In this document: piece after piece, positions 27,325-37,417 of the stretch
Layout: every line of letters begins with the position of its first letter
Numbering within the stretch: position 1 is the first letter of the stretch
Assembly: GCA_964448105.1 (NCBI GenBank)
Contig: CAYUVK010000008.1
Coordinates: forward strand, 10,347-74,346
Reading direction: 5' to 3'
Length of the DNA: 64,000 nt
From: CAVQBP01 sp964448105
GTDB taxonomy: Bacteria > Bacteroidota > Ignavibacteria > Ignavibacteriales > Ignavibacteriaceae
The notes under the pieces: generated by a model
The model's input: the letters and a program-made list of their open reading frames with translations, nothing else
Told to the model about the DNA's origin: nothing
The model's database searches: none
Made by a program: the position numbers and the translations under genes

Positions 27325-28560
27325 ATGGATATTCAAAAAATAAAAACAGGTAGAATCAAATCGATAGATATTGTCCGGGGATTTACAATCATGGTAATGA
27401 TTTTTGTTAATGATCTTGCAGGTGTTGTAAATGTTCCTGCGTGGATGAAGCACGCTCCTACAATGCATGACGGTATGACCTTTGTCGATTGGGTTTTCCC
27501 TGGCTTTTTATTTATTGTGGGTATGTCTATTCCTTTTTCCATTGGTCGTAGAATAGAAAAGGGTGAAAGTCAACTTTCCATTTGGAAACATATATTAATA
27601 CGTGTCACTGGGCTTCTTTTGCTTGGGGTCTATATGGTAAATGGAGATCGCATTTCGGATCAGGGGATTCTTAATCCTCATTTATGGATAATTCTGATGT
27701 ATGTATTTGTCATAATTATCTGGAATAGAAACAATAATCCCGATTATTTTTTATCAAGGAAATGGATAAAATATATTGCTGCCGGTGGACTAATTATATT
27801 ATTTTTCTTATTCAAAGGAGAACATCAAACCGCATTAATTCAAATGCGCCCATACTGGTGGGGTATTCTCGGACTTATTGGATGGGGATATCTTGGTGCA
27901 TGTCTGTTTTATATACCCCTTAGGAAAAACCAGGTTGGATTATTAGGCGGTGTGGTTTTACTCTATTGCTTTTATATGGCTGTTGAAGCCGGTTTACTGG
28001 ATAATTTTCCTTTCATTGAAAATTTTATGAATGTCAGTTATACATTGGGTTCACATACGGCTATTATCCTTACAGGTGCTATACTTGGAAATCAGCTTCG
28101 CGAAAATCTTAAGAATCTTGTTCATACAAAAATTCTGAAATGGGCATTCGGACTCAGTATTTTTTTGCTAATTGCCGGGTTGTTTCTACATCAATTAAAT
28201 AAATTTGACAAAATGTTTATTATTAGTAAAAACCTTGGAACTGTACCATGGTGTTTGCTCAGTTCAACCTTCACTATATGGATATGGATAGCTGTCTATT
28301 GGCTTGTTGATATGAAAAATTTTAGCTCTTGGTTTAAGATAATAGAGCCTGCCGGTAAAAATCCATTGTTCGCATACATCCTAGCACCACTTGTCGTTGA
28401 ACTTTTTGCACTTTCTGCTTTAGCATTTAACGGGTTTGATATTTATTCATGGTTCGGGGAATCATTCATTACCGGTCTTTTACGTGCGGTTTTTATTGCT
28501 TTTTCAATGACGTGGCTCGCAGGTTATTTAAGTGAGAAGGGATTGCGATTAAGGTTATAA
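27325..28560 (+). CDS. Membrane acyltransferase, NagX/HGSNAT-like (DUF5009 type)
   Basis: A 411-residue inner-membrane protein starting at the ATG at 27325; a GTG at 27280 would add 15 residues. It has about ten helices. The motif RIKSIDIVRGFTIMVMIFVND and the conserved loop MTFVDWVFPGFLFIVGMSIPFSIGRR identify the heparan-alpha-glucosaminide N-acetyltransferase-like family, which includes NagX of N-acetylglucosamine gene clusters. It probably acetylates an amino sugar across the membrane using cytoplasmic acetyl-CoA. Its place beside deacetylases and chitinase-type genes supports an amino-sugar substrate. Confidence 0.85.
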   Translation: MDIQKIKTGRIKSIDIVRGFTIMVMIFVNDLAGVVNVPAWMKHAPTMHDGMTFVDWVFPGFLFIVGMSIPFSIGRRIEKGESQLSIWKHILIRVTGLLLLGVYMVNGDRISDQGILNPHLWIILMYVFVIIIWNRNNNPDYFLSRKWIKYIAAGGLIILFFLFKGEHQTALIQMRPYWWGILGLIGWGYLGACLFYIPLRKNQVGLLGGVVLLYCFYMAVEAGLLDNFPFIENFMNVSYTLGSHTAIILTGAILGNQLRENLKNLVHTKILKWAFGLSIFLLIAGLFLHQLNKFDKMFIISKNLGTVPWCLLSSTFTIWIWIAVYWLVDMKNFSSWFKIIEPAGKNPLFAYILAPLVVELFALSALAFNGFDIYSWFGESFITGLLRAVFIAFSMTWLAGYLSEKGLRLRL

Positions 28561-28601
28561 CAAATTAAAGTGCTGATAATTACTGAGTAAAGGTAATTTA
28601 A

Positions 28602-30434
28602 ATGAAAAATATCCTGTTAATACTTTGCTTAACTTTTTCTGTTTCCCAAATTTTCGGACAGAAAATAAAAATTTTAACAAATCATTTAGGCTATGAATTG
28701 GAAGGTTCTAAAAAAGCTGTTATTGAAGCATATCAAGCTGATGAAATTAAAAATTGTTATATAAGATTTTACAATGATGATAAAAAAGCAGCTACAGTAA
28801 AACCAATTGAAGTCGGTAAAATAGACCAGTGGAAAAACTGGTATTTTTGGACAATCAATTTTTCTTCAATGAACCAGGAAGGGAAATTTTATATCGAATG
28901 TGAAACCGAAAGGGGAGTGGTACATTCATTTCCATTCTTGATACAAAAAAATATTCTTGAAAGGCATACCATTTCAGATATTGTTTCTTATTTTAAAGAG
29001 CAACGGTGTGTTGGGCAAAATGAAAAAGCCGACAGGAAAATGACTTTTGCTGAAGGAAGAAAAGATACTATCGATGTTCATGGCGGCTGGCAGGACGCGA
29101 CAGGTGATTACGGGAAACATTTATCACATTTATCATTCACATCTTTTTTTGTTCCGCAGCAAATTCAGATGGTAATTTATAGTTTATGCAAAAGCTATGA
29201 AATGTTGAATAAAAGGAATGACGATAATTTTACTCAGTTCAAAAAAAGAATGATCGATGAAATTTTGTATGGAGCCGATTACCTTGTTAGAGTAAAGAAC
29301 CCCAAAGGATCGTTTTATAGGTCTGTTTCAGCGCCAGGTCCAGGTAAAAAACCTGAAGACCGTCGATTAGCTCCGGCAATGACTGGCTTTAGGATCAAGA
29401 TGGGAAAAAGTGATACTATTGCTCCTGCTGCTTTAGCTAAAGGTATAAATAAAAAATTTTTATATGAAGTTTGCTACCGTGAGGGTGGGGGAATTGCAAT
29501 TGCTTCTTTGGCTATGGCTTCTCAATTAAATGTTTACGGCGATTTTCCTTCTAATGTTTATCTTAAATATGCTGAAGATGCATTCCAATATTTGGAATCA
29601 AATAATTTATTATTAACTAATGACGGTAAAGAAAATATTATTGATGATTATTGCGCATTAGCAGCAGCTACGGAGTTATATAAAGCGACAAAAAAAAATA
29701 TATACAAAAAAGCTGCGGATAAAAGAGCTGTAAGTCTTTTGGATAGATTAGTATCATGGAAAAATTATACTAACTATTGGAGAGCCGATGACGGCGACCG
29801 TCCCTTTTTCCATGCTTCGGATGAAGGATTTCCTATCGTTTCTTTGATTTACTATCTTCATATTTGTGATAATAATACCAGGCAAAAAGTATTAGATGCT
29901 GTTAAAAAATCGCTTGAATTTAACCTTTCGATAACTTCCGAAGTGCCAAACGCTTTTGGATATGCGCGGCAGCTGGTTCAGCATAAAGACGGAAAACGTA
30001 ACAGCAGCTTTTTCTTTCCGCATGATACCGAAACAGAACCCTGGTGGCAGGGTGAAGATGCACGTTTAGCATCACTCGCTTGCGCTGCAAGGCTGGCAAT
30101 TCCTTACTTTAACTCTGATAAAGACTTTACAAAAAAGCTTGAAAATTATGCAAATGATCAACTTGACTGGATTCTTGGACTAAATCCTTTTGATGTCTGT
30201 ATGCTTTATGGTGTAGGGCACAATAATCCTGAATATATGTTTTTCGGAAGCTATCAATATACCAATATACCCGGCGGAATTTCCAACGGTATAACTGCAG
30301 GGTTAAATAACGAACATGATATTGATTTTGATATCCCTTATTCGGTAACAGGCAAAGATTATGATTGGCGCTGGACAGAACAATGGCTCCCGCATGATTC
30401 ATGGTTTTTAATGGCTGTTTCGGCTGGTGACTAA
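28602..30434 (+). CDS. Secreted GH9-family glycosidase
   Basis: A 610-residue exported enzyme (signal peptide ~1-19). An N-terminal Ig-like CelD_N domain (~22-115, with LTNHLGYELEGSKKAV) precedes an (alpha/alpha)6 catalytic domain with the GH9 motif GGWQDATGDYGKHLS (D165, D169). Near the end are ILGLNPFDVC and a Glu in WTEQWLPHDSW. GH9 includes cellulases and exo-glucosaminidases; the latter fit this chitin-like locus. It is one of three GH9 genes in the locus and is sequence-divergent from the other two. Confidence 0.87.
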   Translation: MKNILLILCLTFSVSQIFGQKIKILTNHLGYELEGSKKAVIEAYQADEIKNCYIRFYNDDKKAATVKPIEVGKIDQWKNWYFWTINFSSMNQEGKFYIECETERGVVHSFPFLIQKNILERHTISDIVSYFKEQRCVGQNEKADRKMTFAEGRKDTIDVHGGWQDATGDYGKHLSHLSFTSFFVPQQIQMVIYSLCKSYEMLNKRNDDNFTQFKKRMIDEILYGADYLVRVKNPKGSFYRSVSAPGPGKKPEDRRLAPAMTGFRIKMGKSDTIAPAALAKGINKKFLYEVCYREGGGIAIASLAMASQLNVYGDFPSNVYLKYAEDAFQYLESNNLLLTNDGKENIIDDYCALAAATELYKATKKNIYKKAADKRAVSLLDRLVSWKNYTNYWRADDGDRPFFHASDEGFPIVSLIYYLHICDNNTRQKVLDAVKKSLEFNLSITSEVPNAFGYARQLVQHKDGKRNSSFFFPHDTETEPWWQGEDARLASLACAARLAIPYFNSDKDFTKKLENYANDQLDWILGLNPFDVCMLYGVGHNNPEYMFFGSYQYTNIPGGISNGITAGLNNEHDIDFDIPYSVTGKDYDWRWTEQWLPHDSWFLMAVSAGD

Positions 30435-30478
30435 ACACAGAATAAATTGATTTTATTGGTAAAAAATTTGGAGGTGTT

Positions 30479-31636
30479 ATGTGGCGAATTTTTACTGCTG
30501 CATTTTTAAGTATAATAATTATTTCTTGTTCCGGTTCGAATTCAATAAAACAAAACACCGAACATGAAAAATATATTGTGGGATACCTATTTCCGCGTGA
30601 CAGCCTTCTTAATGAAAATGATATAGCAGTAGAAAAATTAACTCATATCAATTATGCATTTGCAAATATAAAAGATGGTAAGATCGCACAGGGTTTTAAG
30701 AACGATGCCGAGAATTTTAAAGTTCTAAATCAAGCTAAAACAAGAAATCCCGATCTTAAAATATTAATATCAGTTGGAGGATGGACCTGGTCAGGCGGAT
30801 TTTCTGATATGTGCTTTACTAAGGGGAGCCGTTCAAAATTTATTAATAGTGCCGTAGAATTTATTAAGAAAAATAATCTCGATGGTATCGACATTGATTG
30901 GGAGTTTCCAAACTTGATAGGTTATGGGAATGTATTCCGCCCTGATGATAAAGAAAATTTCACTAACCTTGTTAAAGAATTGCGAAGCGCACTTGATGAA
31001 ATAGGAAAAGATGGAAAGCATTATTGGTTAACTGCTGCAACAGGTGCATTTGATGATTACCTCGCAAATACGGAGATGAATAAAGTTCAAAAATACGTAG
31101 ACTTTGTAAATGTTATGGCTTATGATTTTTGTGAACCCGATGCCGATTCTATTGCCGGGCTTAATGCCCCGCTTTTTACCAATCCCCGGGATCCGAATCA
31201 TAGCTCAGCCGATGCAATGGTTCAAAATTATATCGCGGCAGGTGTTCCGCCGCAAAAGATTGTACTTGGAGTACCCTTTTACGGACATGTATGGCAGGTA
31301 ACTTCTTCGGATTTCCATGGACTTTATGAGCCGGGCGGTCAGACAAGAAAGCATATTCGTGGTTCATTCAAAAATATTGAGCCGAATTTAGTAAATAAGA
31401 ACGGCTTTGTACGTTACTGGGATTCAACTTCCTGTGCTCCCTATTTATTTAACGAAGATGAGAAAATATTTATTACTTATGATGATGAAGAATCGTTACA
31501 GGCTAAATGTAAATATATTAATGAACACAATCTTAAAGGTGCAATGTTCTGGGAATATACATCAGATTATCAATCGCATTTGCTTAATACACTTTATAAG
31601 GGGCTTAATTATCCCGGGCAAATAACAAGCAATTGA
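30479..31636 (+). CDS. GH18 chitinase-like lipoprotein
   Basis: A 385-residue protein with a lipobox (IIIISC, C17), so probably anchored in the outer membrane. It has the GH18 substrate-binding motif ILISVGGW and the catalytic DGIDIDWEF (D135, D138, D140, E142; E142 is the proton donor). Later barrel strands VMAYDF and GVPFYGHVW match chitinases of the bacterial ChiA/D type. An insertion domain is present between the last strands. The start ATG has GGAGG 5 nt upstream. It should hydrolyse chitin or chitooligosaccharides with retention. Confidence 0.93.
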   Translation: MWRIFTAAFLSIIIISCSGSNSIKQNTEHEKYIVGYLFPRDSLLNENDIAVEKLTHINYAFANIKDGKIAQGFKNDAENFKVLNQAKTRNPDLKILISVGGWTWSGGFSDMCFTKGSRSKFINSAVEFIKKNNLDGIDIDWEFPNLIGYGNVFRPDDKENFTNLVKELRSALDEIGKDGKHYWLTAATGAFDDYLANTEMNKVQKYVDFVNVMAYDFCEPDADSIAGLNAPLFTNPRDPNHSSADAMVQNYIAAGVPPQKIVLGVPFYGHVWQVTSSDFHGLYEPGGQTRKHIRGSFKNIEPNLVNKNGFVRYWDSTSCAPYLFNEDEKIFITYDDEESLQAKCKYINEHNLKGAMFWEYTSDYQSHLLNTLYKGLNYPGQITSN

Positions 31637-31674
31637 AAGATCTTCTTTATTAATAAACAATAAGGAACCCTGTC

Positions 31675-32508
31675 ATGAAAAATCTAATTTATTACTTTTT
31701 GTGTTTTTTAATTCTTCCGGCATCATTTATCTTTTCACAGGACTCAGATAAAGCCGGGCTTGCCAAGGGGAAAAACTTTATAGAAACAAGAACATATTCA
31801 CCGGAAGAGGATTCGGAGATATTAGAACTATTTAAAGGGCTTCGTGTTGCAGATGTTTCTGACGGTATGGACATGGTCGGTTTACCGGGCACAGGCCTTG
31901 TTGATCCTGCCATCCAGCCTGTCTGGAAAGATTTAAAAGATTTATCACATCACATTAGTGGAATCGCGGTAACAGCCCGGTATGTTCCGACACAAAAAAT
32001 CGATCGACCGAAACCCGGAGAAGATTTTAATGATTGGCAGGGTAATTTTTATGATAAATATTCCAGTGAAGTATTTTCAAAATTGATTAAGCCAGGAACT
32101 ATTATTGCGATAGATGATGCCGAGGAAAAGGACATTGGGAGTATCGGTTCGTATAATATACTTCAATGGCATAAGGATGGTGCAGTTGGAATTGTCACGG
32201 ATGCATGCTCAAGAGATAATGATGAAATAGCTATAGAAAAAGTTCCATTGTACTCTCGCCAAAAAGGACGCGGCATTAGGCCAGGAAGAAATGAATTGGA
32301 ATCTGTTAATCGTCCCGTAGTAATTGGCGGTGTACTCGTTTGTCCCAGCGATATTATTGTGGCAGATGGAGATGGTGTTATTGTAGTGCCTCGGTCAGTT
32401 GCTAAACAAGTTGCAAAGTATGCAAGAGAAATATTAGTAGACGATAAAGCCGGAAGAAAAGAACTTTATGATAGTTTAAAAATGCCTTTGGATAAAACTG
32501 TTAAGTAA
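31675..32508 (+). CDS. Exported RraA-family protein
   Basis: A 277-residue protein with a signal peptide (~1-21) followed by an RraA / 4-hydroxy-4-methyl-2-oxoglutarate-aldolase-like fold: LRVADVSDGMD, GIAVTARYV, TIIAIDD, GAVGIVTDACSRD (the conserved Arg-Asp R180-D181), VVIGGVLVCPSDIIVADGDGVIVVP. The metal- and pyruvate-binding features of HMG aldolases are present. Known members are mostly cytoplasmic; export of this fold is unusual. It lies between the GH18 and a beta-sandwich protein on the same strand. The substrate is unknown. Confidence 0.85.
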   Translation: MKNLIYYFLCFLILPASFIFSQDSDKAGLAKGKNFIETRTYSPEEDSEILELFKGLRVADVSDGMDMVGLPGTGLVDPAIQPVWKDLKDLSHHISGIAVTARYVPTQKIDRPKPGEDFNDWQGNFYDKYSSEVFSKLIKPGTIIAIDDAEEKDIGSIGSYNILQWHKDGAVGIVTDACSRDNDEIAIEKVPLYSRQKGRGIRPGRNELESVNRPVVIGGVLVCPSDIIVADGDGVIVVPRSVAKQVAKYAREILVDDKAGRKELYDSLKMPLDKTVK

Positions 32509-32538
32509 TTTTTGTTTTTTTTCAAACCTGGATATTAT

Positions 32539-33744
32539 ATGAATTCTAACAAAATTGTTTATAGCATTTTAGTCCCTTTTATAATTATAATTTTTTTAAT
32601 AGCCGGATATTCGTATGCACAATTTATTGATAACTTTAATAAACCGATGGAGTATGATACAACTGGAATGAACGGCTGGGGGTTTGTTGCAGGAGATGGA
32701 ACCGCAACTATGGATTTCAAGCAGAAAGGTGACTATGCTTCAATTTATGTTGATGCTACAACTGATAAACTCGGTATCTGGTGGGCATATATTATACACT
32801 GCATTTCTAATGACTTTAATTTAAATCTATTAAAACAGCCTAATTACGGAGTAAGAGTTGAAGCCCGAATTCGCTGCAGTCATGCACCTCGTCGTGTAAA
32901 TCTCAGCTTAAACACAGAAAGCACAACAGATTACCATTCCAATCTAATGGAATATGATATTCCCGATACAAATAATTATCATAGGATAAGTTTGACCATT
33001 CCGCATTTCTCAGTTCCTCAAGGTGATCATATATTTGCTCAGCTTGCGCTTATGGATTGGGGACTTGGAAAATATCGTGTTGATATTGATTACTATAAGG
33101 CTGATATAGTAAATGTTGATTCTACCGGTCCGGATTTAGGAAATCCAATTCCATATCGACCTCCGATTCCACATGTTGGGACTTTTAAATATCATATCCC
33201 CGTTTTACAGGATGCAATGATTGACTTAAAATATCCTGAAGAAAAATTTAATGAATGGCATGTGAACGATAAATCTGGGAAAGTTTATTTATTAACTGTC
33301 AATAGTTCGCAATATGCTATTATGCGCTGGGATTTAGAAAAGTTTAAAGGCAAAAAAGTTAACGGTTCCGGGCTGCTTGAACTATCGACTTATTCAGCAG
33401 AAAGAGCGCAGGATAATAGAAAAGATTTTGGAATGGTTAGGGTAACTGAAATACTCGGCGGCGATCCTGAATGGAATCAGGAATCTGTAACATTGAATTC
33501 TTTATGCAGTGGTGAGGTTTTAACAAATGTTATAAATACTCAAATGATAATCGATATTAATGTAAATGATAGGAAGGGAAGCAAAAATCTAATTACTATT
33601 TCTCAACCTGTTCTTCAGCGGATGCTCGATGGAAGAACAAAAGGAATCGTGTTGCGTCCTCTCGGACCGATTAACGCATCATTTTTTGCAATGGAAAATA
33701 ATAATAATTCACTTGTAGCTAAACTGCATTTTAATATCAACTAA
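32539..33744 (+). CDS. Secreted two-domain beta-sandwich protein, unknown function
   Basis: A 401-residue protein from the ATG at 32539 (a TTG at 32512 would precede it), with a signal peptide ending near SYAQ. The first half (~25-195) is beta-rich with aromatic residues (GWGFVAGDGTATMDF, GIWWAYIIHCI) like a carbohydrate-binding or concanavalin-like domain. The second half (~200-400; MRWDLEKFKGKKVNGSGLLELSTY) resembles DNRLRE-type domains that link surface proteins. No catalytic motif was seen. It is probably an accessory or binding protein for the polymer used here. Confidence 0.7.
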   Translation: MNSNKIVYSILVPFIIIIFLIAGYSYAQFIDNFNKPMEYDTTGMNGWGFVAGDGTATMDFKQKGDYASIYVDATTDKLGIWWAYIIHCISNDFNLNLLKQPNYGVRVEARIRCSHAPRRVNLSLNTESTTDYHSNLMEYDIPDTNNYHRISLTIPHFSVPQGDHIFAQLALMDWGLGKYRVDIDYYKADIVNVDSTGPDLGNPIPYRPPIPHVGTFKYHIPVLQDAMIDLKYPEEKFNEWHVNDKSGKVYLLTVNSSQYAIMRWDLEKFKGKKVNGSGLLELSTYSAERAQDNRKDFGMVRVTEILGGDPEWNQESVTLNSLCSGEVLTNVINTQMIIDINVNDRKGSKNLITISQPVLQRMLDGRTKGIVLRPLGPINASFFAMENNNNSLVAKLHFNIN

Positions 33745-33767
33745 AAATTTTTTTGGAGATTATTAAT

Positions 33768-36332
33768 ATGATAAAACAGATACTGATATTTATTCTTTGT
33801 TTTCTGTTTATAATAACCGCATGCAAAAATTTATGGAGCCAGGAATTAAAAATTAATAAGGATGGATATTTTGAAGCGCCCGGACTTACCGTTATGGTAC
33901 ATAACGATATTTATCCTGAAGGGCATCAAGGAGGAATAACCATTATTCAACATGACACAAGGGTCGCAGCAGACGGTGATCTTACATTAGCAAGAACCCC
34001 GGGACAATGGCAGCCTTACCCGCTTTTATTAAAAAAAGAGATATTAAAAGATAAAGAGGAAATTAGAGTGACCTTAAAATTTCCCGATTCTACCAGGGAG
34101 CTAACGGAAGATCAGCCGATAATATATCCTGATTTTGAATTAACCTACCATATAAGAGTTATTGCTGATAGCGATATGTTTCATATAATTGTAGATCTGG
34201 ACAAGCCTCTCCCCCCGGAATGGGTTGGGAAGGTCGGATTTAACCTGGAATTATATCCGGGTGATTTATTCGGTAAAACCTATTTAATTGATAATCAATC
34301 GGGAGTATTCCCAAGATATGCTAACACGCCGGTTGAGCAGGAAGCTGACGGCGAAATAGAAGCAATCCCAATGGCTGAAGGAAAAATCTTGGTAGTTGCG
34401 CCGGAGGATGAATACAAGAGGATTACTATTACAAATAAAGGTGGAATTCTACAGTTGCTGGATGGAAGGGTAAAACATAACAACGGATGGTTCATCGTAA
34501 GGTCGCTCGTTCCTGATGGTGCAACTAAAGATGCGATTGAATGGCTTGTTAAGCCAAATGTTGTTAAAGAGTGGATGTATAGTCCTGTAATACATACTTC
34601 AGAAGTTGGGTATTATCCAAAGCAAACAAAAATTGCGGTTATAGAATTGGATAAAAGAGACACTTCCAACGAAGAAGTTAAGATAAATAAAATAATTCCT
34701 CAAGGTGGTTTTGAAACAGCTCTTTCAGTCAAGGCAATTGACGCGGGTAATTTTTTGAGATACCGGTATTTAAAAGCTGATTTCTCTATGGTTGAAGAAC
34801 CCGGTATGTATTTCGTTCAATTTGGTAAAAAAATTTCCGATCCGTTTAAGATTGGGAAAGATGTTTTTAAGACCGGTGTCTGGCAGCCGACAATTGATTA
34901 TTTCCTTCCGGCTCAAATGTGTCATGTGAAGGTATTTGAAAAATACAGGGTATGGCATGACTACTGTCATCTTGATGATGCTTTAATAGCTCCTGAAAAC
35001 ATCAATCATTTTGATGTTTATGCACAAGGAAAAATCCTTCCCGGCTTTAAGCCATTACAACATGTAAAGGGATTAGATAAAGGCGGGTGGCACGATGCAG
35101 GGGATTATGACCTAAGGTTTGAGTCGCAAATCGGAACAATTCTAACACTGGCTTATGCTTATGAAGAATTTAAACTAAAGGACTATGATCAGGCGCTTAT
35201 AAATGAAGATGAGAGAATTGTTGAAATTCATCATCCCGATGGTAAATCCGATATTCTGCAACAGATAGAGCATGGCTTGCTGACTGTTCTCGGCGGATAT
35301 AAAAATCTGGGACAATTTTACCGGGGGATTATTTGTCCGATCTTAAGACAGTATGTATTACTCGGTGAAGCAGGAGAAATGACTGATAACAAAGTTTATA
35401 CAGGAAATCTGCCGAAAAAATACGAAGGTTTTTGGTACGACCATATCTCAAATAAATATGATAAATATTTTTATGTGCAAAACAATAGGAATACGCCAAA
35501 GGAATTTGTTAAAGATCTTGATGATAGGATTGTTTTTACAGATAATAATCCTGGCTGGCAGATTTATGGTGTTACAGGCTTGGCTGCTGCATCCCGTGTG
35601 CTTAAAGGATACAATGATAGTTTATCGCGCGAATGTATAAACACAGCTGAAAAAGTATGGAAAAAATATCACCAGACAAAAGGAAAACGAATCGCGGGAA
35701 GAAAAATCGAAGTGCTTGTGGAGCTGATTCTTACAACCGGAAAAGAAGAATACAAAAATGAACTGGTAAAAATGCTGCCGGATATTGTTGATCATATTTA
35801 TGAAGTTGGCTGGTCGCTCGGAAGGATTATGCCGCTGATTCATGACGAAAAATTTGTAACAACAATAAATAAGGAAATCTTGAATGTCAAAGATAGGATC
35901 GACAAAGCCTCAAAAGAAAATCCGTTCGGAGTTCCGTATCATCCCGAAATCTGGGGCGCCGGATGGGGTATTCAAGAATTCGGGCTCCGGCATTATTTCC
36001 TTCACAAAGCCTGGCCGGATCTCTTTTCGGTCGAACCAATGTTAAATGCTTTGAATTTTATATTAGGTTGTCACCCTGGCGAGAATACAGCTTCATTTGT
36101 TTCCAATGTCGGAACAAATTCACAAATCATCGCTTATGGATTTAATATGGCAGATTGGTCTTTTATTCCCGGTGGTGATATTTCAGGAACCAATCTTGTA
36201 AGACCTGATCTGCCTGAATTAAAAAAGTGGCCCTATTTATGGCAGCAAACCGAATATGTCGTAGGCGGAGGTGCAACTAATTTTATGTTTCTTGTACTTG
36301 GTGCCGATAAGATATTAAAAGAGAAGCAATGA
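33768..36332 (+). CDS. Large secreted GH9-family enzyme with extra N-terminal domain
   Basis: An 854-residue protein (start at ATG 33768, with GGAG upstream; TTG at 33753 is possible). The signal peptide has a lipobox-like ITAC. The first ~270 residues form a beta-rich domain I do not recognise, followed by an Ig-like CelD_N domain (~275-365, SPVIHTSEVGYYPKQTKIAV) and the GH9 catalytic domain with GGWHDAGDYDLR (about D443, D446) and a C-terminal Glu in QQTEYVVGGGATNF. The stop overlaps the DUF4380 gene by ATGA. Substrate is probably the same amino-sugar polymer; cellulase activity is an alternative. Confidence 0.85.
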   Translation: MIKQILIFILCFLFIITACKNLWSQELKINKDGYFEAPGLTVMVHNDIYPEGHQGGITIIQHDTRVAADGDLTLARTPGQWQPYPLLLKKEILKDKEEIRVTLKFPDSTRELTEDQPIIYPDFELTYHIRVIADSDMFHIIVDLDKPLPPEWVGKVGFNLELYPGDLFGKTYLIDNQSGVFPRYANTPVEQEADGEIEAIPMAEGKILVVAPEDEYKRITITNKGGILQLLDGRVKHNNGWFIVRSLVPDGATKDAIEWLVKPNVVKEWMYSPVIHTSEVGYYPKQTKIAVIELDKRDTSNEEVKINKIIPQGGFETALSVKAIDAGNFLRYRYLKADFSMVEEPGMYFVQFGKKISDPFKIGKDVFKTGVWQPTIDYFLPAQMCHVKVFEKYRVWHDYCHLDDALIAPENINHFDVYAQGKILPGFKPLQHVKGLDKGGWHDAGDYDLRFESQIGTILTLAYAYEEFKLKDYDQALINEDERIVEIHHPDGKSDILQQIEHGLLTVLGGYKNLGQFYRGIICPILRQYVLLGEAGEMTDNKVYTGNLPKKYEGFWYDHISNKYDKYFYVQNNRNTPKEFVKDLDDRIVFTDNNPGWQIYGVTGLAAASRVLKGYNDSLSRECINTAEKVWKKYHQTKGKRIAGRKIEVLVELILTTGKEEYKNELVKMLPDIVDHIYEVGWSLGRIMPLIHDEKFVTTINKEILNVKDRIDKASKENPFGVPYHPEIWGAGWGIQEFGLRHYFLHKAWPDLFSVEPMLNALNFILGCHPGENTASFVSNVGTNSQIIAYGFNMADWSFIPGGDISGTNLVRPDLPELKKWPYLWQQTEYVVGGGATNFMFLVLGADKILKEKQ

Positions 36333-37360
36333 GACTTAGCAAATTAAATATCAATACTTTGATTATATTAATTACCGCATTGTTTTACGCGGATTACGCA
36401 CAAAGCAGCAGCAGCTTAATAACACTGAGTAACAAAAATATTGAAGTGGGAATATTGCCGGAAGTAGGCGGACGTATTGTTCTTCTAAAAAAACCGGGTT
36501 TTAATAATATCTTAAAATCCGACAAAAAATTATGGCAAAATCCCGAAAAGCAGAAGCCTAAGATTTCAGCTTTTAGTGACTTTAAAGCTTTTAATGGGCA
36601 TATAACCTGGGTTGGTCCTCAAAGCGAGTGGTGGACTCATCAATCTTTAAACATGGACAGGAATAATTCTAAAGCAGACTGGCCTCCTGATCCATATTTA
36701 ATTTATGGTAAAAATAAAATTATCAGCAAAAGTGATACATCAGTTAAAATGGTTGGACCTAAAAGTCCTATAAGTGGGGTACAGTTGTACAAAGAAATTT
36801 CAATAAACAGTTCAGGTATTGTTACAGTTAAAAGTACTGCAGAAAATATCAGGAATGAAAATATAAGTCATGATTTATGGATGCTAACCCGGCTTGATGG
36901 TTTTGCAAAAGCATATGTGCCGTTAGGTAAAAACGGAATATTGAAACTCGTTTACGGTGAAAGTAAAACAAGTGAACCAACACCGTATAAGATTATAGAT
37001 GGATATTTTACTTTCAATCCTTCGATTCCTGTTAATCCGAAAACGGAACAGGTACAGGAAGTTCATTTATATCCGGGTAATAGTTTTATAGCCGGCTTCA
37101 GCAAAGGACAAATGCTGTTGATCCGTTTTAAAAAGCTGGATAAAAATCTCATCTATCCGCAGCATGGGCTGGTTGAATTGTACAACGATATTAATGAAAA
37201 AGATGGTGACAGGCTGCTTGAACTGGAAGTTCATGGCGAATATAAAACACTGGTTCCGGGGGAAACTATTTCATTAACGGAAACCTGGGAATTATTACCA
37301 TATGACGGAGAATTAAATTCAAATGATCAAATCAAATTTATAAATGATATAAGAAATTGA
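36329..37360 (+). CDS. Exported DUF4380-like protein
   Basis: A 343-residue protein with a signal peptide (~1-25). The body matches the DUF4380 pattern: NIEVGILPEVGGRIVLLKKPG, a GHITWVGPQSEWW segment, a central beta-sandwich, and LTETWELLPY at the end. It resembles the galactose-mutarotase-like beta-supersandwich fold, so sugar binding is plausible. Its ATGA overlap with the GH9 gene means the two are co-translated, suggesting a linked role. Function is not established. Confidence 0.75.
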   Translation: MRLSKLNINTLIILITALFYADYAQSSSSLITLSNKNIEVGILPEVGGRIVLLKKPGFNNILKSDKKLWQNPEKQKPKISAFSDFKAFNGHITWVGPQSEWWTHQSLNMDRNNSKADWPPDPYLIYGKNKIISKSDTSVKMVGPKSPISGVQLYKEISINSSGIVTVKSTAENIRNENISHDLWMLTRLDGFAKAYVPLGKNGILKLVYGESKTSEPTPYKIIDGYFTFNPSIPVNPKTEQVQEVHLYPGNSFIAGFSKGQMLLIRFKKLDKNLIYPQHGLVELYNDINEKDGDRLLELEVHGEYKTLVPGETISLTETWELLPYDGELNSNDQIKFINDIRN

Positions 37361-37417
37361 AATAAACATTTATAAAAGCAGATATTAATAATAAAAAGTA
37401 AGAATAGTAAAGATCAA

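Noticed and set aside
30127..30558. Leftward 143-codon frame across the GH9/GH18 junction
   Set aside because: It is antisense to the conserved GH9 end and to the GH18 signal peptide and lacks any recognisable domain.
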